Positions 1 to 5,353 of a DNA stretch of 6,069 nt are shown in pieces (position 1 is the first letter of the stretch; each line of letters starts with the position of its first letter). The stretch is from Desulfobulbaceae bacterium UBA2262 (GTDB taxonomy: Bacteria; Desulfobacterota; Desulfobulbia; Desulfobulbales; Desulfurivibrionaceae): assembly GCA_002347185.1 (NCBI GenBank), contig DDXK01000141.1, forward strand, positions 13,450 through 19,518, read 5' to 3'. The position numbers and the translations under genes are program-made. Under the pieces are notes generated by a model, which saw only the letters and a program-made list of their open reading frames with translations, had not been told where the DNA came from and did not search any database.

Positions 1-465
1 GCCCAGGGTGAGCAGGCCGTTGATCGCCCGAACCCCCACGTCCACCGGCTGCAAAATCCGCTCCCGGGACATGGGGTTAAGAGGCTCCGCGTAGAGCGGA
101 TAATAGTTCTCGGAATCAAGCGGCCCCTTGCCGTCCATGGGGTTGCCCAGCCCATCGATGACCCGGCCCAGCAAGGATTCCGCCACCGGCACCCTGGCCT
201 GCCCGCCCACCAGGCGGATGGCGCTGCCCGGTTCGACGCCGCGCATCTCGCCCAAAGGCATCAGGAGCACCCTGCCCTCCCGGAAGCCGACCACCTCGGC
301 GAGAACCGCGCCCTTGCCCTTGAAAACCTCCACCTCGCAGATGCTGCCCACCGGAATTCCCGGCCCCAGGCTTTCCAGCACCATGCCGATCACCTGATTG
401 ACGCGGCCGCCCACGGTGATCACCGGGGTTTCCTGCGCAACCTGCAGACAGCGGGAGAGGTTCAT
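1..465 (-). CDS. fliI: FliI, flagellum-specific export ATPase (N-terminal 155 residues, partial)
   Basis: ATPase of the flagellar type III export apparatus, an F1-beta-like protein at the cytoplasmic base of the basal body that with FliH and FliJ helps deliver rod, hook and filament subunits to the export gate. Translating the minus strand from the ATG at 465 gives 155 codons open to the window edge. Visible are the N-terminal beta-barrel region (residues about 15-90), the family signature LLGRVIDGLGNPMDGKGPL at 99-117, and the PMSRERILQPVDVGVRAING stretch at 131-150 that immediately precedes the Walker A loop in this family. Walker A itself lies just beyond the left edge. An AGGAAG ribosome site (475-480) sits 9 nt before the ATG. 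It follows fliH after 66 nt. Incomplete only because the window ends; no frameshift is seen. FliI is preferred over the homologous secretion ATPases (SctN) because of the flagellar neighbours. Confidence 0.95.
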   Translation of the reverse strand, partial: MNLSRCLQVAQETPVITVGGRVNQVIGMVLESLGPGIPVGSICEVEVFKGKGAVLAEVVGFREGRVLLMPLGEMRGVEPGSAIRLVGGQARVPVAESLLGRVIDGLGNPMDGKGPLDSENYYPLYAEPLNPMSRERILQPVDVGVRAINGLLTLG

Positions 466-494
466 GGGCGTTTGCTTCCTGCGGCTATAAAGAT

Positions 495-513
495 GGCGCG
501 CCTCAGGCGCGGC
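495..513 (-). other. GC-rich hairpin between fliH and fliI
   Basis: A perfect 6-bp inverted repeat, CGCGCC / GGCGCG, around a 3-nt TGA loop (core 497-511) lies in the 66-nt gap between the fliH stop and the fliI start. An outer G-C pair at 495/513 follows one mismatch. The transcript downstream reads CCATCTTTATAG, without a proper U-tract, so it is not a convincing intrinsic terminator. It could slow 3' decay or mark a processing point that sets the fliH:fliI ratio; that role is inference. Confidence 0.4.
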
Positions 514-531
514 TGGCTGCCCGTCCCGCTT

Positions 532-1266
532 TCAATCGGCGGCCAGGGCGGCGAGAAAGGCCTTGTCCACGGCGGCATAGAGCTTGTCCCGGCACTTTTC
601 CAGGGTGGCGTCTATCTCGCCAAAATCCGTTTTCAGCAGGCAGCCGCCCGGACTGATCGCCGGGTCCTCGACCAGCTGGATCCTGTTTTTCCCCTCGATG
701 AGCCGGGGATTTTCCAGGCTCGCCTCCTTGAGACGGTTGAAATCTTCCCCGTTGAGATGAATCCGCACGGTGGAGTTTTCCACGACAAACTCCATGGCAT
801 TTTTCAGACAGGCCTGAATGACCAGGGGGTTGACAGAGACTTCATGATGGACCAGGCGCTCCACCATGGCCTTGATCAGGGCAAGCAGATCCTCCTCGTG
901 CTGGCCGAGCACCTTGGCCCGCTGCTCCTGCAGCCCCTGCAGAAAGAGATCGAGGGAGGCGATCATTTCCCGGTATTGTTCCTGGCCTGCCGCCTTCCCG
1001 GCAGCCTCCCCCTCGGCGTAGCCCTGCTCATGGGCCGCTTTCCTGATCTTCTCGGCCTGCTCCCTGGCCAGGTGCAGGATCTCGGCAGCCTCTTCGCCGG
1101 CAATCTCCCGGGGATCCCGGGGGAGGGGCGCTTCGGCCCCGGGCGCCTCCGCCAGCCCCGCGCCCTTGCCCTGCCAGAAATCCTCGAAGGAGAGAAACTC
1201 CTCGGTTTCGTGCCGGGGTGCGTTTTGCACGGAATGCTGCTTCTGCGGCTTGATGACCCTAGACAA
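532..1266 (-). CDS. fliH: FliH, flagellar export ATPase regulator/stator
   Basis: FliH binds FliI as a dimer, restrains its ATPase activity and links it to the export gate and C-ring; it is the counterpart of the F/V-ATPase peripheral stalk. The proposed product is 244 aa, within the usual FliH range. Residues about 20-50 are low-complexity and contain an aromatic patch (FEDFW). From about 55 comes a charged helical, coiled-coil-like region, including the run GYAEGEAAGKAAG at 82-94 with four glycines spaced every four residues, the GxxxG repeat known in FliH. The rest (about 100-244) matches the FliI-binding stator fold. Start choice: the frame is open back to a GTG at 1287, but a TTG at 1266 is preferred because a GAGG lies 6 nt upstream (1273-1276) and the product then begins MSRVIK, a typical FliH opening. 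This start overlaps the fliG stop by 8 nt, suggesting translational coupling. Function is confident from context and repeat; the exact start is less sure. Confidence 0.9.
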   Translation of the reverse strand: MSRVIKPQKQHSVQNAPRHETEEFLSFEDFWQGKGAGLAEAPGAEAPLPRDPREIAGEEAAEILHLAREQAEKIRKAAHEQGYAEGEAAGKAAGQEQYREMIASLDLFLQGLQEQRAKVLGQHEEDLLALIKAMVERLVHHEVSVNPLVIQACLKNAMEFVVENSTVRIHLNGEDFNRLKEASLENPRLIEGKNRIQLVEDPAISPGGCLLKTDFGEIDATLEKCRDKLYAAVDKAFLAALAAD

Positions 1267-2296
1267 ATTCGTCCTCGCCGCCGGCACCCTGCATGAGCTG
1301 GATCTTGCCCTCCTGTTCCAGGCGCTTGGCTATCTTGATGATGGCCTGCTGGGCCGCCTCGACATCGCGCACCCGGGTCGGCCCCATGATTTCCATATCT
1401 TCCTTGAGCATTTCCACGGCCCGGGTGGACATGCTCTGGAAGATCTTCTCCTTGAGCTCGTCGGAGGCGATCTTGAGGGCGATCTTCAGGTCGTCGGTGC
1501 TGACCTCCTTGAGGATCGCCTGGATACCCCGGTTGTCCACTCCCATCAGATCCTCGAAAACGAACATCAGACGCCGGATCTCGTCGGCGAGGGATTCCCG
1601 CTGTTCCTCCACCCCCTCGAGGATCGAGGCCTCCATGGCCCGGTCGGCGTTGTTCAGGATCTCCGCCACCGCGGCGACGCCGCCAAGACGCTGCCCCTCC
1701 AGGCCTTCCACGGAAAGCAGCTCGTCCTGCAGCACCCTGTCCACATCGACCAGGATTTCCGGGCTCACCTTGTCCAGCTCCGCCATGCGCATCACCACCT
1801 CCACCTGCACATCCTCGTTGAACTCGGCAAGGATCTGGGCCGATTGGGTGGGTTCGAGCACGGAAAGCACCAGGGCCACGGTCTGTGGGTGTTCGTTGCG
1901 CAAAAAGTTGACCAGCACTTTAGGTTCGAGCTTGCGCGCCTTCTGGAAAAGGGTCAGTTTCCAGTCGGAGCGGATCTCCTCGAGGATCTCGCTGGCCTTG
2001 TCGCTGGAAAGGGCGCGCTTGAGGGCGCTTTCCAGCATCTCGTTGCCGGAAAGAAAGATGTCGGAGTCGCCGGTGTCGGCCTTGAATTCGGTGAGCAGGG
2101 CGTTCAGGTCGTCACGATCGACCTTGTCAATCCGCGCCATCTGCCGGCCGACCAGCTTGATCTCCTCGGAATCGAGCCGTTGGAAGACCTCGGCGGCAAA
2201 ATCCTCACCAACGGTGAGCATGAAGATTGCGGCCTTTTCCGGGCCGGTGAGCGCAGAGCCTCCCGCGGCGCCCGGCTCCCTTTTCGCCTTTGACAT
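1259..2296 (-). CDS. fliG: FliG, flagellar motor switch protein
   Basis: Rotor protein of the C-ring: its N-terminal domain sits on FliF, its middle domain binds FliM, and its C-terminal domain meets the MotA stator to generate torque and set rotation direction. The 345-aa product is full length for the family. An FliF-binding domain covers about 15-110; the EHPQ motif of the middle domain is at 135-138; GGVAAVAEILNNADR lies at 205-219; the MFVF hinge motif is at 244-247. The charged torque residues defined in E. coli (K264, R281, D288, D289, R297) align by eye with K275, R292, E299, D300 and R308, so all charges are kept, with one Asp-to-Glu change. The start ATG at 2296 has GAGG 8 nt upstream (2305-2308), inside the end of fliF, and is only 3 nt after the fliF stop, so the two are probably translationally coupled. 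This suits proteins that assemble in near-equal numbers. Confidence 0.97.
   Translation of the reverse strand: MSKAKREPGAAGGSALTGPEKAAIFMLTVGEDFAAEVFQRLDSEEIKLVGRQMARIDKVDRDDLNALLTEFKADTGDSDIFLSGNEMLESALKRALSSDKASEILEEIRSDWKLTLFQKARKLEPKVLVNFLRNEHPQTVALVLSVLEPTQSAQILAEFNEDVQVEVVMRMAELDKVSPEILVDVDRVLQDELLSVEGLEGQRLGGVAAVAEILNNADRAMEASILEGVEEQRESLADEIRRLMFVFEDLMGVDNRGIQAILKEVSTDDLKIALKIASDELKEKIFQSMSTRAVEMLKEDMEIMGPTRVRDVEAAQQAIIKIAKRLEQEGKIQLMQGAGGEDEFV
1273..1276 (-). promoter_or_regulatory. Ribosome binding site deciding the fliH TTG start
   Basis: GAGG on the minus strand, inside the last codons of fliG and 6 nt before the TTG at 1266. The alternative GTG at 1287 has no comparable purine-rich site at proper spacing. 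This site is the main argument for the shorter fliH. Confidence 0.55.
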
Positions 2297-2299
2297 AGA

Positions 2300-3904
2300 C
2301 TAAGCCTCTTCTCGTAACCAGCGGCGGACAAGATCGGCGGCCCGATCGGGATCACTCTGCGCCAGGCGGAAAATGCGCTCCTGGTCGGTAAGCCCGCGGG
2401 GGGACAGGCTGAGATCTTCCTCCTCGCCTTCGCCGCCCCCGCCCAGGCGGGCGCCATGCTCGCCCAGGGCCGCATGCCTCTGCGCCTCCAGCTGCTTGGT
2501 CGCCAGAATTTTCAGGAACGGCTTGACCACGAAGAGGATGACCAGCAGCGCGATCAACAGGGAGATGACCGGCATGGCAAGCCACTCCATCATCCCCCGC
2601 CATTTGTCCATGGCATCGGCCTGCTCCTCGGGCATGGCGGAAAGGGCAAAGGGCAGACTCGCCACCTCCACCTGGTCGCCGCGCTCCTCGTCGAAGCCGA
2701 TGGCATTCTTCACCAACTTGTCAAAATAACGCATTTCTTCGGCGCTGCGTGGCTGGTATTGTAGACTCGTCTTCCCGTCCTTGTCAACGCTCTTTTCGTA
2801 AGTACCATCGACCATTACCGCCACTGACAATTTTTTGACAGCACCGCCTTTTTCCTGAACATGCTTCACCTGCTTGCTGATCTCGTAGTTCCGGGTGACG
2901 TTCTGCCGATTGTAGGCGCCGCCACTGCTCCCCTCGGCGCCGGGCTCGGCAAAGGTGGCCAGCTCTCCCTTGACGCCGGGAATCCCCTCCGGGGTGAGGC
3001 CGCCACGCTGATCGTTTTCGGTGAGCAGTTGCTCGCTCCGCACCACCTGCGCTTCAGGATCAAAGTTTTCCTCGGTGAGCTCCTTCCGGCTGTAATCGAT
3101 CTCCGCCGTGACCCGGGCCCGGGCCTTGTTGATCCCAACCACCTCCTCCAGCATGGTTTCCACCTTCTGGCGCAGGGTGTCCTCGATCTTCATCTGATAC
3201 TCGAGCTGGCTGCCGGAGAGGATTCCGTCTCCTTCCCCCTGTTTGCGGAAGAGCAGACGGCCGCTGGTGTCGACCAGGGTGATGTTCTCGGTGGTCAGGC
3301 CGGGAACGGCGCTGGCCACCAGATTGACTATGCTCTGGATCTGGTGCTGACTGAGCTTCTCCCGGCCGCGCAGCTTGACGCTGATGGAGGCGGTGGGCGG
3401 CTTCTCGTCCTCGATGAAGACCGACTCCTTGGGAGTGGCGATGTGAACCCGCGCCTCGACCACCTGCTGAAAATTACGGATGGTCCGGGCCAGTTCGCCC
3501 TGCAGGGCCCGCTGATAGTTGAGACGCTGCACGAAATCCGTGGTTCCCAGGCTGACCTCGTTGAAGATTTCGAAGCCCACTCCGCCCCCCCGCGGCAAGC
3601 CCTCGCCGGCCAGGGCAAGGCGGGTCTCGTAAACCTGCTCGGCCGGCACGAGGATGGCCGTGCCATCCTGGGAAAGCTGATAGGGGCTGCGCTGCTCCTT
3701 GAGCTTGGCCACCACCTCTCCGGCGTCTTCCTGGGTCAGCCCGGAGAAGAGTACCTTGTACGAGGTCTCCTCCTGAAGCAAAACCAGGCTCAGAAGCCCT
3801 CCGCCCACCAGAAGAATGACCATGACGCCAATCACCTTCTGGGTAATGCTCAAGCCCTTGGCAATGGAAACGAACTGTTCGAAAATCTCTTTCGGAGTAG
3901 CCAT
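2300..3904 (-). CDS. fliF: FliF, flagellar MS-ring protein
   Basis: FliF forms the MS ring in the inner membrane, the platform on which the C-ring, export gate and rod assemble. The product is 534 aa, normal for the family. Transmembrane helix 1 is at about 24-43. The periplasmic ring-building region follows, with LFSGLTQEDAGEVVAKL at 52-68, the conserved GFEIFNE at 110-116 and ARVHIATPKESVF at 151-163. The variable periplasmic region (about 280-345, Gly/Ser-rich near 320-330) includes GLTPEGIPGVKGE at 302-314. Helix 2 is at about 442-463, followed by a cytoplasmic tail with an acidic Gly/Glu-rich linker (488-498) and the C-terminal FliG-binding segment (about 508-534, ending DLVRRWLREEA). 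AGGAAG at 3910-3915 is 5 nt before the ATG. A 65-nt gap separates it from fliE and shows no sigma-54 match. A run of seven G on the coding strand (3585-3591) encodes part of PRGGGVGF; the frame is intact. Confidence 0.98.
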   Translation of the reverse strand: MATPKEIFEQFVSIAKGLSITQKVIGVMVILLVGGGLLSLVLLQEETSYKVLFSGLTQEDAGEVVAKLKEQRSPYQLSQDGTAILVPAEQVYETRLALAGEGLPRGGGVGFEIFNEVSLGTTDFVQRLNYQRALQGELARTIRNFQQVVEARVHIATPKESVFIEDEKPPTASISVKLRGREKLSQHQIQSIVNLVASAVPGLTTENITLVDTSGRLLFRKQGEGDGILSGSQLEYQMKIEDTLRQKVETMLEEVVGINKARARVTAEIDYSRKELTEENFDPEAQVVRSEQLLTENDQRGGLTPEGIPGVKGELATFAEPGAEGSSGGAYNRQNVTRNYEISKQVKHVQEKGGAVKKLSVAVMVDGTYEKSVDKDGKTSLQYQPRSAEEMRYFDKLVKNAIGFDEERGDQVEVASLPFALSAMPEEQADAMDKWRGMMEWLAMPVISLLIALLVILFVVKPFLKILATKQLEAQRHAALGEHGARLGGGGEGEEEDLSLSPRGLTDQERIFRLAQSDPDRAADLVRRWLREEA

Positions 3905-3969
3905 GCCTTCTTCCTTTTCCTTCGCAACACTTCCTTATGCTGAAAAATCCGCCGGTCGCCAGGCCCTGC

Positions 3970-4269
3970 CTACAACTGCATCCTCATGATCTCGCTGTAG
4001 GCATTGATCACCTTCTGCTGCACCCTGGTCATCATCCGGAAGGAAATCCCGGACTTCTCCATGGCGATCATGGTCTCATGGATCTTGGCATGTTCGCCTG
4101 CCGCCAGCCCCTTGACGAGCTGATCGGCCTCCTGCATCTGGCCGTTCACCGCCTCCACCGAATTGCGGAGCAGCTCGGCGAACCCGCCCTCTTCCACGGG
4201 CTTTCCGCTCCCTACCCCAAGACTCGAGGTGCCGGCCATGGGCACCGACCGCATGGTAATCTCGTTCAT
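3970..4269 (-). CDS. fliE: FliE, MS ring-rod junction protein
   Basis: FliE is a small periplasmic adaptor joining the MS ring/export gate to the proximal rod; it is exported by the type III apparatus and so has no Sec signal. The product is 99 aa, close to the usual 100-110. The N-terminus is flexible and Gly/Ser-rich (about 10-28), followed by helices containing FAELLRNSVEAVN (30-42) and the family's C-terminal signature FRMMTRVQQKVINAYSEIMR at 77-96. The frame also has a GTG three codons earlier (4278), but the ATG at 4269 is chosen because GGAGGG at 4278-4283 is properly spaced (8 nt) before the ATG and would overlap the GTG. It lies between flgC and fliF with 65 nt on each side; these gaps hold ribosome sites but no recognised promoter. 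Confidence 0.95.
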   Translation of the reverse strand: MNEITMRSVPMAGTSSLGVGSGKPVEEGGFAELLRNSVEAVNGQMQEADQLVKGLAAGEHAKIHETMIAMEKSGISFRMMTRVQQKVINAYSEIMRMQL

Positions 4270-4334
4270 TGCTCTCACCCTCCCGTTTCTCTGGACAAAG
4301 ATTCATTCTGCCGGAAAAGCTGGCTCACCCCCCA

Positions 4335-4772
4335 CTATCTGCCGATATCGAGCGCCTTCAACGCCATGTTTTTCGCAGACTCCAGGGCCGTGACATTGGC
4401 CTCGTAGGAACGCCTGGCGCTCATCATGTCCACCATCTGCTCGGCGACATTGACATTGGGAAAACGGACGATTCCCTCCTCATCGGCATCAGGGTGGGTG
4501 GGGTCATACACCTCGCGGAAGGGGGCCTTGTCCTCGACCACCTTGACCACCTCCACCTTGCGGAGACGCTCGCTGGTGGCGTTGAGGGCATCCTGGAAAT
4601 TGACGCCCTCCAGGGGGCGGGCGGCAAAAACAACGGATTTCGCGCGGTAGGGGCCGCCCTCCATGGTGCGGGTGGTATTGGCGTTGGCCAGGTTCATGGC
4701 CGAAATATTGAGCCGGGTCCGCTCGGCCTTGAGGGCCGAACTGCTGATCTGCATTGCCGTCAGGACATCCAT
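4335..4772 (-). CDS. flgC: FlgC, flagellar proximal rod protein
   Basis: Rod subunit of the flagellar drive shaft in the periplasm, exported through the type III apparatus and assembled after FliE and FlgB. The product is 145 aa, typical for FlgC. The N-terminal rod/hook/filament family motif, with ALKAERTRLNISAMNLAN at 13-30 followed by the TTRT(x)EGGPYR type of sequence, is clear. The conserved C-terminal half includes VYDPTHPDADEEG (88-100), VRFPNVNVAEQMVDMMSARR (102-121), and a terminal helix ending MALKALDIGR. The N- and C-terminal helices form the coiled-coil core shared by axial proteins. It starts 3 nt after the flgB stop, with AGGAGG (4782-4787) inside the last codons of flgB, 9 nt before the ATG; co-translation with flgB is likely. 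Confidence 0.97.
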   Translation of the reverse strand: MDVLTAMQISSSALKAERTRLNISAMNLANANTTRTMEGGPYRAKSVVFAARPLEGVNFQDALNATSERLRKVEVVKVVEDKAPFREVYDPTHPDADEEGIVRFPNVNVAEQMVDMMSARRSYEANVTALESAKNMALKALDIGR

Positions 4773-4775
4773 GGT

Positions 4776-5162
4776 TTATTTGCCTCCTTCATCGATGGCG
4801 TAGCGCATCCCTTCGAATTTCTTGGTTATTCCCCGGGCGACGACCTGATACATGAGCTGGTTTTCAGCCAGCCTGGTCATCTCCTCGTCAAGATCGACAG
4901 GGCGGCGGGCCTCGGCGAACTCACGGGTCTTGCTGGCCTCGACCGCGTCGAGTCGCAGATGTTGGGGGTTGGTCCGGGCCAGATCGCCATGGCCGGTCAG
5001 CACGCTTTCCATGACCCTGGCAAAATTGAAATCCTGCCCCATGTAGCCAGGCGTTCCATAGTTGGCCACATTGGACTGGATCAGGCCGTGGCGCTCCTCG
5101 CGCAGGTTCAGTGCCTGCCGCATGGTGTCGATGGTGCCGCCGAAGAGTTTGTTGATAGGCAT
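4776..5162 (-). CDS. flgB: FlgB, flagellar proximal rod protein
   Basis: First-layer rod subunit, exported by the type III apparatus and joined to FliE at the top of the MS ring. The product is 128 aa from the ATG at 5162, close to the usual 130-140. The rod-family motif is NVANYGTPGYMGQDFNF at 31-47; the C-terminal helix carries EMTRLAENQLMYQVVARGI (94-112) and ends in KFEGMRYAIDEGGK. Start choice: the frame stays open to a codon at 5243, but that would add 27 non-conserved residues and run across the sigma-54 promoter at 5200-5215. The ATG at 5162 has AAGGAG 6 nt upstream and gives the family's MPINKLF-like opening. It is the first structural gene of the operon. Confidence 0.97.
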   Translation of the reverse strand: MPINKLFGGTIDTMRQALNLREERHGLIQSNVANYGTPGYMGQDFNFARVMESVLTGHGDLARTNPQHLRLDAVEASKTREFAEARRPVDLDEEMTRLAENQLMYQVVARGITKKFEGMRYAIDEGGK

Positions 5163-5168
5163 ATTTTT

Positions 5169-5174
5169 CTCCTT
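5169..5174 (-). promoter_or_regulatory. Ribosome binding site of flgB
   Basis: AAGGAG on the minus strand, 6 nt before the ATG at 5162 and within the predicted 27-nt leader. It fixes the flgB start against the longer open frame beginning at 5243. Confidence 0.85.
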
Positions 5175-5199
5175 GCGCAGATGCTTTGCCTCGTTCTTA

Positions 5200-5215
5200 A
5201 GCAAATACGATGCCA
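5200..5215 (-). promoter_or_regulatory. Sigma-54 (-24/-12) promoter of the flgB operon
   Basis: The minus strand reads TGGCATCGTATTTGCT, matching the consensus TGGCAC-N5-TTGCW with a single permitted C-to-T change. The invariant GG (5213-5214) and GC (5201-5202) are separated by exactly 10 nt. Counting from the -12 position at 5201, transcription should begin near 5189, giving a leader of about 27 nt that contains the AAGGAG site. No other intergenic gap in the window has this pattern with correct spacing. The adjacent gene encodes an activator of the class that sigma-54 promoters require, and flagellar rod operons are commonly sigma-54 dependent. Confidence 0.88.
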
Positions 5216-5262
5216 CGCCACCAGGACAATACCTTTTTCTCAAAAATCATCAGGGAACGAAT

Positions 5263-5275
5263 CGGAAGAAGTCCG
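5263..5275. promoter_or_regulatory. Possible activator-binding site (CGGA-N5-TCCG)
   Basis: A short inverted repeat, CGGA and TCCG separated by 5 bases, centred at 5269, about 80 bp upstream of the predicted flgB transcription start. This is a usual distance for enhancer sites of NtrC-family activators. The half-sites are only 4 bp and I do not recognise them as a named operator, so chance is quite possible. Confidence 0.25.
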
Positions 5276-5280
5276 GCAGA

Positions 5281-5340
5281 AAATGGGCGGAAAAAACAAA
5301 CAACACAACGGAATCAAAGAAGAAAAAATAAAACAAACAG
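5281..5340. other. Strongly strand-skewed A/T-rich spacer
   Basis: In these 60 bases the plus strand has 38 A and only 3 T, in sharp contrast to the GC-rich genes on both sides. The transcript of the upstream regulator would therefore carry a U-rich 3' tail. The A-tracts may also bend the DNA between the regulator gene and the flgB control region. It contains AATCAA, the first half of an IHF site, but the TTR half is missing at the right spacing, so I do not call one. No coding potential is apparent. Confidence 0.6.
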
Positions 5341-5353
5341 CCTGGCCAGCGCT
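5322..5353 (-). terminator. Weak intrinsic terminator candidate after the regulator gene
   Basis: Directly at the regulator's stop codon the minus strand reads AGCGCTGGCCAGGCT, then GTTTGTTTTATTTTTT. A short stem (AGC with GCT, then CT with AG around GGCC, one bulged G) is followed by a long T-rich tract. The tract is good but the stem is weak, so termination would be partial at best; read-through into flgB remains possible. Confidence 0.3.

Noticed and set aside
472..1296. Plus-strand open frame of 274 codons opposite fliH
   Set aside because: It is antisense to a clearly conserved gene, has no recognisable motif, and is rich in Leu/Gly/His/Asp in the pattern produced by reading GC-rich codons backwards.
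1166..2303. Two long plus-strand open frames (375 and 336 codons) opposite fliG
   Set aside because: Both oppose fliG in different frames; the second is dominated by Ser/Arg/Thr, typical of shadow frames. The fliG motifs decide the coding strand.
2444..2457. CGCCC-AGGC-GGGCG hairpin-like sequence inside fliF
   Set aside because: It lies in the codons of the Gly/Glu-rich linker, is explained by GC-rich glycine codons, and has no U-tract.
2861..3943. Plus-strand open frame of 360 codons opposite fliF
   Set aside because: Reverse-strand shadow of fliF with no domain signature or ribosome site; fliF is full length with both membrane helices.
3905..3969. Possible second sigma-54 promoter in the gap before fliF (GGCGGATTTTTCAGC)
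   Set aside because: The GG-to-GC spacing is 11 rather than 10 nt and the -24 block does not match TGGCA; spacing is strict for this promoter class.
5163..5243. N-terminal extension of FlgB by 27 residues
   Set aside because: It would be encoded across the sigma-54 promoter and lacks family conservation; the ATG at 5162 has a proper ribosome site.
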